This document shows positions 35,790 to 44,830 of a stretch of DNA of 64,000 bases, piece by piece. The DNA comes from Marinomonas polaris DSM 16579. Its GTDB lineage: Bacteria; Pseudomonadota; Gammaproteobacteria; Pseudomonadales; Marinomonadaceae. Position numbers and translations under genes: made by a program. Position 1 is the stretch's first letter; each line of letters starts with the position of its first letter. The notes beneath the pieces are model-generated. The model was not told where the DNA came from and did not search any database. It worked only from the letters and a program-made list of their open reading frames with translations. The DNA is taken from assembly GCF_900129155.1 (NCBI RefSeq), contig NZ_FQVF01000004.1, forward strand, positions 62,001-126,000, in the 5' to 3' direction.

Positions 35790-35985
35790 TGTCGAACGGA
35801 AAAAGACTCGTTTAGCCTCCTACCGTTAATGGTATCCCCTTTTTCTATTGTCTTTGCTGACAATCATGACAAAAAGCGTAAATTTCACGCTGCTTGCTGA
35901 CTATCAATGCTGAGTTAATCAACTTTCAAACAGGCCATTTTGTTTTACAGTATTAGTATCAATTAAAACGGCTCAGGAGCGAGTT

Positions 35986-36369
35986 ATGTCTGTCTACGAG
36001 AGCGGTGTATCACTGAATGCAAAACGTTATAACGACAAGCTGTTACTTAACATTAAAACATCGGGCCACCCAAGTGATATGGATTTTGAAAACATTACGC
36101 CTAAGCTAGAAGCAGCGCTTTACTCTATCCATTCCCCATACGCGGTATTGCTAGTCGATATTAGTGAATTTGAAGACTGGAGCATGAAAAGCGCTTGGTC
36201 GGAGTTTTTATTAAGCCAACGACTCGGCGGTGAATTTAATCGCATTGCCATCTATGGGAAGAGTCGTTGGCAAAACCGACTTATCCGTATGATCAGCTGG
36301 TTTATCTCGGCAGACATCAAGGTGTTCAAGCGTAAGAAAGAAGCCACAGACTGGGTTATGTCTTCATAA
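35986..36369 (+). CDS. SpoIIAA-like (STAS-fold) protein
   Basis: 127 residues matching the SpoIIAA-like family: a beta-rich N-terminus (YNDKLLLNIKTSGHPS), then PYAVLLVDISEFEDWSMKSAWSEFLL and the basic RIAIYGKSRWQNRLIRMISWFI. Related proteins bind hydrophobic ligands or lipids in a STAS/CRAL-TRIO-like fold; the cellular role is unknown. CAGGAG lies eight bases before the ATG. It stands alone and has no kinase partner, unlike the STAS/GHKL pair 4 kb upstream. Confidence 0.8.
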   Translation: MSVYESGVSLNAKRYNDKLLLNIKTSGHPSDMDFENITPKLEAALYSIHSPYAVLLVDISEFEDWSMKSAWSEFLLSQRLGGEFNRIAIYGKSRWQNRLIRMISWFISADIKVFKRKKEATDWVMSS

Positions 36370-36471
36370 GCCAGTCTTGCATGGTTGAACGACTTAACCT
36401 GTTTCATGTATCGACAGCCACTTATTCATATCCCAAAAAGTGAGCTGTGAACCAATCTATGCCATACAAAA

Positions 36472-36571
36472 TGAGCAACATTGTGCTCAAAAATAACTTT
36501 TACCGACATTTTTGAGCAATTAATTTCTCAAAAACCACTTCCAATGACTATAATGAGCAAAACTATGCACA
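36472..36571. promoter_or_regulatory. Array of HipB-type operators upstream of hipA
   Basis: Three inverted repeats built on TGAGCA: 36472-36489 (TGAGCA-N6-TGCTCA), 36509-36534 (TTTTTGAG-N10-CTCAAAAA) and 36554-36571 (TGAGCA-N6-TGCACA), all within 112 bases before the hipA start. Spacing and symmetry fit an autoregulatory toxin-antitoxin promoter. Confidence 0.65.
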
Positions 36572-36583
36572 TATAGGCATTCA

Positions 36584-37909
36584 ATGAAAGCACTCACGAT
36601 TCAAGCTCTGACTCAACAACAATGGCGCGATATCGCCATATTAAAGCTACTCAGTCCTGAAAAAGGCGTCGCTAGTCCAAGTCGCCTTGGTTATGAATTC
36701 GAGTATGCTGTTGAATGGTTAGACTTTCATGATGAGCATGCTTGCAGCTTAGTGCTACCCGTACAAATTATGATTGAGCATGAAGCCGATCATTGGTTTG
36801 GCTTTTTAGAAGATATCGTTCCTGCTGGCGCAGCCCGCCGCTATTTAATTGATTTCTGGGGGCTTCAAGCGCTTTCTTCTAGTGAACAAGACAGTGTCTT
36901 ATTGACAAAAGGCACTATCGCACCAGTAGGCAACTTGAGAATAAAAGAATCCCTCCCGAGTTTGCCTGCTGACTCAACCCTTCATCTTCGAAAATTCACT
37001 TTAAATGATGTGGTCGAACGCGACTCTAGCTTTTTAGAATATGCTCAAGAAATGGGAGCCATTAGTGGCGGCGCAACAGGCGCAGGTGGAGAAGCGCCTA
37101 AGCTGTTATTACGTTGCTCTGACCATGAAGAAATTTGGATTGATACCTTTCAAGAACAACATGATATTGCCGATGCCTATTATTTAGTGAAGTTTCCTCG
37201 TGGCAGAAAAACGCAAGATGATTGTGATATTTTGCGAGCGGAATATCACTTTTACCATGAGCTAACAGCGATGGGATTTAATACGATCAGCACGGAAAAC
37301 ATGAAACTACAGGAGGGAAGTCGATACCCTTCTCTTTGGCTACCTAGATTTGATACGCATTGGAATGGGAATAACTGGGAGCGCTTCGGTTTGGAGTCTA
37401 TTTTTTCTGTGCTAAACAAACCAGCAGGAAGCTACCTTAACCATTTTGAGGTCATCCGTTCTGTTTGTAACTTATTACAAAAGCGATCAACAGAGTTTGA
37501 TGCTGAACGTTTTTTGTGCGATTGGTTAACACGCGATTTGCTCAATATCGCTTTCGGCAACTCAGATAACCATGGTCGAAATACAGCTCTGCTCAAAAAA
37601 CCGAATAATATTTGGCTATCCCCTATTTATGACTTTGCACCAATGAAGGTCGATCCTGAAGGTGTTACTAGAACGACAAAATGGGGCTCACCATTTGAAG
37701 AAGGCGGAGAATATCGTTGGCAAGCTATTACTGAAGAACTTAACGATTTGTGTCCAAGTGAAACATCGCTGTCGGCGTTAAAAGAAACAGCCAGCAAACT
37801 TGTTGGGTTACAACAACGCTTAGAAGCAAGAGGGGTTCCTGAACGCATCTTAGAGGTTATCCAAATTAAATGGTTAGAAGCAAAACTCAATCGCTGGGGA
37901 CTTTTATGA
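36584..37909 (+). CDS. hipA: HipA-family serine/threonine kinase toxin
   Basis: 441 residues. GAISGGATGAGGEAPKLLLR is the glycine-rich loop region of HipA kinases, the catalytic loop is FGNSDNHGRNTALL (Asp and Asn of the active site), and YDFAPM is the DFG-like metal motif. Chromosomal HipA toxins phosphorylate glutamyl-tRNA synthetase and slow growth; the target of this variant is unknown. It is followed by, and overlaps by ATGA, a HipB-like gene, the reverse of the classic hipB-hipA order. A weak AGG lies eight bases before the ATG. Confidence 0.88.
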   Translation: MKALTIQALTQQQWRDIAILKLLSPEKGVASPSRLGYEFEYAVEWLDFHDEHACSLVLPVQIMIEHEADHWFGFLEDIVPAGAARRYLIDFWGLQALSSSEQDSVLLTKGTIAPVGNLRIKESLPSLPADSTLHLRKFTLNDVVERDSSFLEYAQEMGAISGGATGAGGEAPKLLLRCSDHEEIWIDTFQEQHDIADAYYLVKFPRGRKTQDDCDILRAEYHFYHELTAMGFNTISTENMKLQEGSRYPSLWLPRFDTHWNGNNWERFGLESIFSVLNKPAGSYLNHFEVIRSVCNLLQKRSTEFDAERFLCDWLTRDLLNIAFGNSDNHGRNTALLKKPNNIWLSPIYDFAPMKVDPEGVTRTTKWGSPFEEGGEYRWQAITEELNDLCPSETSLSALKETASKLVGLQQRLEARGVPERILEVIQIKWLEAKLNRWGLL

Positions 37910-38235
37910 GCATGACAGCTGAACAACGCCAAGCTTTACTCGTAGCACTTTTACAAAAACATCTTTTAGGTGAAATCACCCAAGGGCAAATGTTAAAACG
38001 TCTTCGCAAAGAGGTACTTGGTTTTTCCCAAACTCGCTACGCAGAATTAGTTGGCGTTAGCCGTCGCACCTTGACCGATATCGAGCAAGACAAAGGCAGC
38101 CAAATGCAGAGTATTATCGATAAAGTATTCAAGCCATTAGGAATGAAATCTGGATTAACTCCAATTCACCCTCATGTAGCAAAGCAGATGATGGCTGGTG
38201 CTCAACTTGATGGTGACTTAAAAGTGAAACCGTAA
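37906..38235 (+). CDS. hipB: HipB-like XRE antitoxin
   Basis: 109 residues from the ATG at 37906, which overlaps the hipA stop codon as ATGA; a longer upstream frame inside hipA is rejected. The helix-turn-helix is FSQTRYAELVGVSRRTLTDIEQDKG, as in Cro/C1 (XRE) proteins. The C-terminal half (QSIIDKVFKPLGMKSGLTPIHPH) probably contacts the kinase. It should neutralise HipA and bind the TGAGCA repeats upstream of hipA. An N-terminal extension of about 35 residues ahead of the helix-turn-helix is longer than in E. coli HipB. Confidence 0.87.
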   Translation: MSMTAEQRQALLVALLQKHLLGEITQGQMLKRLRKEVLGFSQTRYAELVGVSRRTLTDIEQDKGSQMQSIIDKVFKPLGMKSGLTPIHPHVAKQMMAGAQLDGDLKVKP

Positions 38236-38246
38236 TGTTATGAGCT

Positions 38247-38969
38247 CTAGCTCCACAAGTGATTAAACTCATTCAGTCCCTGCTTTATCCACTCAGCCAA
38301 ACGTTCTGACTCCGGCCACCAAGCAAAAGCATCGAGCCAAGCTTCCGCGCTTGGACTGAGCCAGTAGCCCACAACACAACCAACAACTAACAGGATTGAA
38401 GTCAGCGGCTCGCCCCAGTCGGTGAGTTTCATTGCCGTACCAAACGAGCGTTTAATACGCATCCCAGACAGCTCGATGCTGTATAACTCATCGAGAACCA
38501 GATGAATGGTCGCACCAAGAAATACAAAAACACCAATGCCCCACGCGGTTTTCGCTGGCAAAGCGAACAGGTGATACGCCGCTGGCACAGCAAGAATGGC
38601 AAACATAATATTGGCCAGCAGGCTGTGTAGCGTGCCTCTATGAATGGTAAATTGTTCAAACCCCAATTGTATTGGGAAGCGCACGATTAGGTAGCTGACT
38701 ATCGCTAAGGCGAGTATTTGCCAATGAAGCAATTTGTCCATCCCGAATGCAATGGCGAGACCTGCCACCAATGCGCCGAACAGTCGAAATACCAATCGAA
38801 TCGCAGCGGAATCATCGGCGTCGATATCCGGCAGTAACCCACCCAGTGTTCCAGCCAAAGCATAAAAAATGGCTTCGTTCATGTTGGCAAAGCCCATAAT
38901 AAACGTGCTTGCTGCCAATGGTGTGCAGAGTATGGCAGCCACGGTAACGTGGGTTTTAAAATCGGCCAT
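38247..38969 (-). CDS. YdjM/DUF457-type inner-membrane metal-dependent hydrolase
   Basis: 240 residues. HVTVAAILCTPLA and LPDIDADDSAAIR at the N-terminus, FTIHRGTLHSLLANIMFAILAVP in the middle and LDELYSIELSGMRIK near the end form the histidine/aspartate pattern of YdjM (LexA-regulated inner membrane) proteins, with four to five hydrophobic segments. No LexA box was seen upstream. The precise substrate and function of the family are unknown. Convergent with hipB. Confidence 0.85.
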   Translation of the reverse strand: MADFKTHVTVAAILCTPLAASTFIMGFANMNEAIFYALAGTLGGLLPDIDADDSAAIRLVFRLFGALVAGLAIAFGMDKLLHWQILALAIVSYLIVRFPIQLGFEQFTIHRGTLHSLLANIMFAILAVPAAYHLFALPAKTAWGIGVFVFLGATIHLVLDELYSIELSGMRIKRSFGTAMKLTDWGEPLTSILLVVGCVVGYWLSPSAEAWLDAFAWWPESERLAEWIKQGLNEFNHLWS

Positions 38970-39238
38970 TTGATGTTGCCCTTATTGCGATGATCTAAAG
39001 TAAGATATTGTTTTATATATAGTTAAAAGTTAGTGGGCGCATACTACAGGAATAAAGCAACAGAATTAAAGACAGTCAGATGTAAAGGAATAATAAACTT
39101 CCAAGCTTCTCAATTTGCCATTCAAGTTTTTCATGATGAGCCCACTTGTCAGAATTAAAGGAGACCGATGCCTTTTTTGTTTATACTTATGCTTGTTGCG
39201 GGCTAGAAAGCCCCATTAAAACTATTAAGAGACAATGA

Positions 39239-39916
39239 ATGGCAAAGCGTAAACAAGGTATATTCGGTAGGATTTGGTTTGTTGTTTGGCGTTTTTTGCT
39301 ATTTCTCATTCTCGTCTTATTGTTGTTTCGGTTTGTACCGCCACCGACTACGGCGTTTATGCTGCAAAGCCAGTATCCGGTCAAGCATACTTGGATTAGC
39401 ATTGATAAGTTACCGACTTATATGCCGCTGGCGGTTGTGGCGTCTGAAGATCAACGTTTTCCGAATCACTTTGGTGTCGACTTTACAGCGATCAGTAAAG
39501 CGCTCGACCAATACGACGATGGCGACGGACTACGCGGCGCCAGCACCATTACCCAACAAACCGCAAAGAATCTCTTTCTGTGGTCGGGACGAAGCTTTAT
39601 TCGCAAAGGCCTAGAAGCCGGTTTAGCCATCGGCCTAGAAACCCTTTGGGGTAAGAAACGCATTCTCGAAGTGTATTTAAATATCGCAGAATTTGGCAAA
39701 GGCATCTACGGAGTTGAGGCCGCCAGCCAGCATTATTTTGGCCGCTCCGCTAGCAAGCTCACCATGAATCAAGCGGCACGACTGGCCGTGCTATTACCCA
39801 GTCCAAGAACTCGAAACCCAAATGATTTAACTTTTTATCTTCGCGAAAGGGTCGACTGGGTTGAACGCCAAATGCAGCAACTTGGCCCTGATTATCTCAA
39901 ACCAATTATTGAGTAA
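39239..39916 (+). CDS. mtgA: Monofunctional biosynthetic peptidoglycan transglycosylase
   Basis: 225 residues with one N-terminal membrane anchor (FLLFLILVLLLF) and a glycosyltransferase GT51 domain. The catalytic glutamate is in VVASEDQRFPNHFGVDF; the other family motifs are GASTITQQTAKNLFLW, RKGLEAGLAIGLETLWGKKRILEVYLNIAEFG and GVEAASQHYFG. It polymerises lipid II into glycan strands in the periplasm. Two bases separate its stop from the convergent btuD stop. Confidence 0.95.
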   Translation: MAKRKQGIFGRIWFVVWRFLLFLILVLLLFRFVPPPTTAFMLQSQYPVKHTWISIDKLPTYMPLAVVASEDQRFPNHFGVDFTAISKALDQYDDGDGLRGASTITQQTAKNLFLWSGRSFIRKGLEAGLAIGLETLWGKKRILEVYLNIAEFGKGIYGVEAASQHYFGRSASKLTMNQAARLAVLLPSPRTRNPNDLTFYLRERVDWVERQMQQLGPDYLKPIIE

Positions 39917-39917
39917 A

Positions 39918-40691
39918 TTAGGCTATTGGCACAAATAGTGGTTTGCCGTTTAGTTCTGTCATGGCCAGTTTCTGGCGATAAAGCGGTTCTAGATTTTGCT
40001 GAGTTAATAAGCTAGCGGCTTTTCCCCAGATCGGTGGACGGTCTGGGTACAAAAGTAGTACATGAGAGCACCATTGAGCAGCAACATTTACATCGTGCAG
40101 TGACATAACAACCACTTTCTCCATGCTAGCTTGTTCTGCGAGTAAACCCATCACCGCGACTTGATAATGCAAATCTAGATGATTAGTCGGTTCGTCCACC
40201 AGCCATACATCTGGCGCTTGCGCCGTTAAAGCCGCTAACGCTGCACGTTGTCGCTCCCCACCCGATAAACTGTTTAACGCCCGTTGTGCAAACTCCGCCA
40301 AGTCCAAACGCTCTAACGCCGCGTGCGCTAGCGCTAGGTCCTGTTCGCTCTCCATTTCCCAAGGCGATAAATGAGGAAAGCGTCCTAACAAGACAGTTTC
40401 CAGCACGCTCGCAGGGAAGCCATCTTGATGCTCTTGAAACATAATGCCAATTTGCTGCGCAAGTCTTAAGCGATGCAATTCGGTAATAGGTTGGTCATTT
40501 AATTCAATAGTGCCTAATGCTGGCGCTTTCAAAGCTGCCAGAGTATGCAGTAAGGTAGTTTTTCCAACGCCATTTGGCCCCAAAATTCCCCACATTTGGC
40601 CAGCTTGAAAGGTTAATGACAAAGCATGCGTTGGTTGGGGGGATTTATTAGGTATCGCCGCCAGCAATTGAGTTAATTTCAGCTTGGTCAT
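39918..40691 (-). CDS. btuD: Vitamin B12 ABC transporter ATP-binding protein
   Basis: 257 residues from the ATG at 40691, overlapping the btuC stop codon (ATGA); an upstream extension of 42 codons inside btuC is a shadow. Walker A GPNGVGKTT, Q-loop region IMFQEHQDGF, signature LSGGERQRAALAAL, Walker B VWLVDEPTNHLD and the switch histidine in SLHDVN are present. It powers cobalamin import by BtuC. Last gene of the riboswitch-controlled btuBFCD operon. Confidence 0.93.
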   Translation of the reverse strand: MTKLKLTQLLAAIPNKSPQPTHALSLTFQAGQMWGILGPNGVGKTTLLHTLAALKAPALGTIELNDQPITELHRLRLAQQIGIMFQEHQDGFPASVLETVLLGRFPHLSPWEMESEQDLALAHAALERLDLAEFAQRALNSLSGGERQRAALAALTAQAPDVWLVDEPTNHLDLHYQVAVMGLLAEQASMEKVVVMSLHDVNVAAQWCSHVLLLYPDRPPIWGKAASLLTQQNLEPLYRQKLAMTELNGKPLFVPIA

Positions 40692-41728
40692 AAGCGCCCC
40701 CGTTGTAATAGATACAAGAAGGTTGGCACCCCAAGCAACGCGGTGATGACGCCTACAGGCAGTTGCTCTGGGGCAATAACGGTACGTGCCAAGGTATCTG
40801 CAAGTGTTACCAAACAACCGCCAGCTAGAGCACTCGCGGGCAGAATCAGTCGCTGGTCATTGCCCAGAACCATACGCAGCATGTGTGGAATAACCAAACC
40901 AACAAAACCAACGCTACCAGCCGTTGTCACTGCAATCGCGGTCAGTAGACTGGCTAACAAAAAAACAAAGCGTTCGAGGCTTTTCACATTCACGCCAAGT
41001 GCCGCTGCTTGCAAAGGCCCACGAGCCAACACATTGAGGCTGCGCCCGAGCGGCATTAAAATCAAGCAGGTCGGAACCAATACCAGCCAAGCTAACCATG
41101 GCGTGCTGGCGTAGGATAAATCGCCCATCAACCAATACAACATACCAGGGATTTTATGGGGCGGCGCGAGGGCCAACATAAGCGTAATCAACGCACCCCA
41201 ACCTGCAGCAATCACCACGCCAGTTAGTAACAACCGCATAGTCGCCGTATTACCCAAGCGAGCAGATAAACCAAATACCAATAAAGTAGATAAAACCGCG
41301 CCGAGAAACGCCATGCCTGACATCAAAAAACCGCTGATTCCAAGCAAAATCGCCGCCAGCGCTGCCACAGATGCGCCACCTGAAATCCCCAACACATAAG
41401 GATCTGCCAATGGGTTACGAAGGAGGATCTGCATCAAAGCTCCCGCCACTGCCAACAAACCGCCCGTAGCAAACGCCGCCATAACACGAGGCAAGCGCAG
41501 CTCTAATACGAGAGTTTGATTAAGACCCGAGCCTTGCCCAAGCAAAGCCTGCCAAACAGCATAAGGCGATAAGTTGACGCTGCCTTGGGTGATCGCAAAC
41601 ACGACACTAAGCATCGACACACACATTAATATCCCAAGCGGCAATATCAACGAGCGCCGGTTTGTCGGGTGGCGAGTCTTAGCGTCGAGCACGGGCAATA
41701 TCCAGTTTTTCACAGAGTATTTGTGCAC
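40688..41728 (-). CDS. btuC: Vitamin B12 ABC transporter permease (FecCD family)
   Basis: 346 residues with about ten hydrophobic segments. LRLPRVMAAFATGGLLAVAGALMQILLRNPLADPYVLGISGGASV contains the FecCD-family signature (R-NPLADP-LG-GGA), and GFVGLVIPHMLRMVLG is the conserved C-terminal coupling helix region. It forms the channel for B12 transfer from the binding protein. The start is uncertain: the GTG at 41728 overlaps btuF by 50 bases and has its ribosome site very close, so a start a few codons later is possible. Confidence 0.92.
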   Translation of the reverse strand: MHKYSVKNWILPVLDAKTRHPTNRRSLILPLGILMCVSMLSVVFAITQGSVNLSPYAVWQALLGQGSGLNQTLVLELRLPRVMAAFATGGLLAVAGALMQILLRNPLADPYVLGISGGASVAALAAILLGISGFLMSGMAFLGAVLSTLLVFGLSARLGNTATMRLLLTGVVIAAGWGALITLMLALAPPHKIPGMLYWLMGDLSYASTPWLAWLVLVPTCLILMPLGRSLNVLARGPLQAAALGVNVKSLERFVFLLASLLTAIAVTTAGSVGFVGLVIPHMLRMVLGNDQRLILPASALAGGCLVTLADTLARTVIAPEQLPVGVITALLGVPTFLYLLQRGRL

Positions 41729-42581
41729 CTTCTAATAATCGCGGCGTTGGCCGCTGAATCAACGATGGCGGCACAAAAAACAGATTGTCTTTTTGCGTAG
41801 CTAACAAATCGGCAAACACTCGCCATTTTTCAAGCCAGTTGGCGTTTCGTTCGCCCATACCTCCTGCGATGATGGCTTCAGGATTTTTCAGTAATACCGC
41901 CTCTTGGCTCAGGCGAGGAATCAAACGCGGCGAATCCGCAAACACATTATCGCCGCCACATAAGTCGACCACCTTGCTAATATAATGGCTGCCATTCATC
42001 GTCATTAGCGGTTCATCCCAAACTTGATAAAAGGTTTTGACCCGAGGGGCCTGTTTATAACGTTCGTGCAAAACATCAATGCCAGTACGAAAGCGCTTTG
42101 CTTCTTCCTTGGCTCGTTGTGAGGTGCCAGCTAGTGCGCCCAAGTTGTCGATATTACGAGCAATGTCTTCGAACTCATGGGGCTCTACGTAATATACAGG
42201 TAGCCCCAAGCGTTCTAGTGTTTCGATTTGCTCGGTTGGATTACCGGTTCCCCAAGCCAGTATTAAATCGGGCTGTAGGCTGATCAAACGCTCTAAATCT
42301 AAGCGCGTATGACTGCCCACTGAGGTAACGCTTTTTGCAGCTTCTGGGTAATCACTATAAGACACCACCGCAACCACATTATCCCCCGCGCCAGCAGCAT
42401 AAATCAGCTCGGTGGCGCCAGGTGATAACGCCGCGATGCGCATTGCCGCATGATCAATACAGACATCTCGCCCGCGATCATCCACCACACAGATAGGATC
42501 AGCCAACGCGTTGGACACGAATGCCCAACCACTTAGCAATAAAGCCGATATTGACAACAAACTACGCATCGGGTTAGCCAT
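41679..42581 (-). CDS. btuF: Vitamin B12 periplasmic binding protein
   Basis: 300 residues with a signal peptide (LLSISALLLSGWAFVSNALA). The binding-protein fold of the TroA/BtuF type is shown by MRIAALSPGATELIYAAGAGDNVVAVVSYSDYPEAA, by SLQPDLILAWGTG and by PVYYVEPHEFEDIARNIDNLG. It delivers cobalamin to BtuCD. Its ATG overlaps the btuB stop codon by one base (TAATG), so translation is coupled; an ATG four codons later is an alternative. Confidence 0.92.
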   Translation of the reverse strand: MANPMRSLLSISALLLSGWAFVSNALADPICVVDDRGRDVCIDHAAMRIAALSPGATELIYAAGAGDNVVAVVSYSDYPEAAKSVTSVGSHTRLDLERLISLQPDLILAWGTGNPTEQIETLERLGLPVYYVEPHEFEDIARNIDNLGALAGTSQRAKEEAKRFRTGIDVLHERYKQAPRVKTFYQVWDEPLMTMNGSHYISKVVDLCGGDNVFADSPRLIPRLSQEAVLLKNPEAIIAGGMGERNANWLEKWRVFADLLATQKDNLFFVPPSLIQRPTPRLLEGAQILCEKLDIARARR

Positions 42582-44374
42582 TAAAATGCCGAATAGTTAA
42601 GGGTTAAGAACACGCCACGACCCGGACTAAAGTAGCCTTTTGCCGTTTGGTACTCTTTATCAAGGGCGTTTTTGACACTAAGTTCAGCGTTCCAATCAGC
42701 GGCAAAGTCATAACTAGCGCGCAAATTCATCGTCACATAGCCTGCCAACGTTTCAGAGCTGCCCAATGTTGTAGCTCGACCATCCGCTCCGATTAATGTC
42801 ACACCAACCCGTCCTTTTTCAAATAAGCGATCTGCACTTAAACGGGCACTGCGTTTGGCACGTTTAGGCAACTGAAAACCCGTATCGTCATCTTTTGCGT
42901 CTAGCCACGTTAATGCCGCTTTTAACTGCCATTGCTCTAATGTTAGGCCTGAAGACAGCTCAACACCTTGGACTTTAGAATCCACATTGTAAGCCGCCCA
43001 AGACCCTGTGTAATTAGACCAGATAACCATATCGCCATAGGATGCATCAAACACCGCAGCGTCCCAGTACATATTGTCATAATCGGCACGAACGCCCAGT
43101 TCTACAGTTTTAGATTTCGTCGCTTTGAGTGTTGGGTCACCGCTGCTTGGATAGTATAAATCGTTAAACGTTGGCGCTTCGAAAGCGGTCCCGTAGCTTG
43201 CACGTAGAGTATGTATACCATCAAGCTTGTAACCAACAGCCACACCGCCTGTCGTCGAATCACCATAAGCACTGTTATGATCTTGACGAATATTAAGTTG
43301 CAAATTGGTTGCCCCAAAATCAAACTGAGACTGGGCAAACACCGCATTATTACTGCGATCAGGTGCTTGGTAGCTGGTGACGTCGACCTTGTCTTCAGAG
43401 GTTTCAGCTCCCAACACAAACTCATGTTCACCTGCCGAAATAGTGTTGCTCCAACGAGCAGTTTGAGTTTTAGTGTTGTACTTATCCTCTGAAGAAATGG
43501 TTTTGCTGTCGTTGCGAGTCTGAGACAATTTCAGCTCTGTATCCCAATTTTCCGTTACTGGAAGGCTGACGCTCAACCCGATCACCTGCACTTGGTAATC
43601 ATTTTCGTCACCGACATAGTGATTTCGCCCTTCACTATTCATAATCAAACCACTGATGCGCGCACCACTGCTAAAATCATGTCCAACATTGAGCAATATA
43701 TTTTCGTTGCGGTAGCCCTGAGCTCCCTCACCTTCTTTAACAATATCACCGTCGGTTTCAAACTTGCCTGCTGACAAAAGGTATTGCGTGTTATCACTGG
43801 AACCAGACACGGTCGCATCGATAGTTTTTGTATTAAACGAGCCACCACCTACAGATACATTCATGTGCGCATCATCATCGGCTTCTGGCAAAAACGCTTG
43901 AATCACGCCGCCTACCGCATCGGCGCCATACAAAGTAGCTTTAGGACCTCTAACGATCTCTAGACGATCAATCAAAGATGTCGGAATATTTTCAAATGGC
44001 GCGCCACCGGATGTCGCAGAATACAAAGGAATACCATCGAGCAAAAACTTAGTAGATTCTGCACTAGCACCGCGCATATAAACACTAGTGGTCTTTCCGT
44101 AACCGCCATTCGAGCTGATATCTACACCCGGCTGCGCCGCTAGTAGCTCGCTTATTTCTTGCGCTTGCTGAGCTTTGATTTCTTCACGATTGATAACCGT
44201 AACAGATGACAGCGAATCCGCCACACTGACCGAAGTAGATGTTGCTGTAACCACCAAAGGCGATAAGGTCGACGATGAATCTGCTGTTGTCTCTGCGTGA
44301 GCCGAAACGGCGGACACAACACTAAACGCCACGAGGGTTCTCGTGAACGCTGGGGAAATACATTGAGTTTTCAT
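42581..44374 (-). CDS. btuB: TonB-dependent vitamin B12 receptor BtuB
   Basis: 597 residues from the ATG at 44374 (MKTQCISPAFTRTLVAF). The signal peptide ends near AHAETT. The TonB box-like LSPLVVTATS, plug domain (VTVINREEIKAQQAQEISELLAAQPGVDI and GPKATLYGADAVGGVIQ) and 22-strand barrel ending in an aromatic terminus (FFLTLNYSAF-type end) are visible. It takes up cobalamin across the outer membrane using TonB. First gene of btuBFCD; a cobalamin riboswitch occupies the leader, and the ribosome-binding site next to the ATG is weak, as expected when a leader structure controls translation. Confidence 0.93.
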   Translation of the reverse strand: MKTQCISPAFTRTLVAFSVVSAVSAHAETTADSSSTLSPLVVTATSTSVSVADSLSSVTVINREEIKAQQAQEISELLAAQPGVDISSNGGYGKTTSVYMRGASAESTKFLLDGIPLYSATSGGAPFENIPTSLIDRLEIVRGPKATLYGADAVGGVIQAFLPEADDDAHMNVSVGGGSFNTKTIDATVSGSSDNTQYLLSAGKFETDGDIVKEGEGAQGYRNENILLNVGHDFSSGARISGLIMNSEGRNHYVGDENDYQVQVIGLSVSLPVTENWDTELKLSQTRNDSKTISSEDKYNTKTQTARWSNTISAGEHEFVLGAETSEDKVDVTSYQAPDRSNNAVFAQSQFDFGATNLQLNIRQDHNSAYGDSTTGGVAVGYKLDGIHTLRASYGTAFEAPTFNDLYYPSSGDPTLKATKSKTVELGVRADYDNMYWDAAVFDASYGDMVIWSNYTGSWAAYNVDSKVQGVELSSGLTLEQWQLKAALTWLDAKDDDTGFQLPKRAKRSARLSADRLFEKGRVGVTLIGADGRATTLGSSETLAGYVTMNLRASYDFAADWNAELSVKNALDKEYQTAKGYFSPGRGVFLTLNYSAF

Positions 44375-44447
44375 AATAAAGTCTACTGTTGCACTGAGCA
44401 CGCCCGCACAGTGGTGACATTTGGTTCCAACTTACGCAGAACCCCCA

Positions 44448-44618
44448 GTTACAGGCAGGTCTCCGGACTCAAAAGTTGCGAATGCAGGCTTTGCCGCCTT
44501 CCCATGGTGAACCACAGTGGCTTGTTGGCAAAGTTTGACTTTTTTACCGTTGCGGGGGCAGCGTCAGAGTTGCACTGACTTCCCTATTATTGCTGACATC
44601 ACGCCAGCAACCTGTAAC
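44448..44618 (-). ncRNA. Cobalamin riboswitch upstream of btuB
   Basis: On the minus strand, GTTACAGG (44618-44611) and CCTGTAAC (44455-44448) close the P1 stem. Between them are the B12-box and core motifs of the family: AATAGGGAAGTCAGTG, then GCTGCCCCCGCAACGG, and AGTCCGGAGACCTGCC at the 3' side. The order and spacing fit the adenosylcobalamin aptamer. High cobalamin would shut off the btuBFCD transcript, probably by hiding the btuB ribosome site in the leader. Confidence 0.95.
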
Positions 44619-44830
44619 GGCGCGTACTCTAACATAAGGCTCCATCAGGGTCAGATGAAAAAACTACCGTCTAAACTCGGTTTCCTTCATTTTGAATGAT
44701 TAATGTTACCAAAATCATTCCATATCCAGCTTATTGATCACCGCAAGCACATCATTTTTTAAGGGTTCTACTCTTCTTTAAGTGCTAGAATCCGCCAGAT
44801 TATGATTAGGTTTTACTTTAAAGGCAGGCT

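Noticed and set aside
38970-39238. LexA box before the YdjM-like gene
   Set aside because: No CTGT-N8-ACAG pattern was found, although the E. coli relative is LexA regulated.
40692-40817. Upstream extension of btuD
   Set aside because: It is a shadow in btuC; the ATGA overlap at 40691-40688 gives the usual BtuD length.
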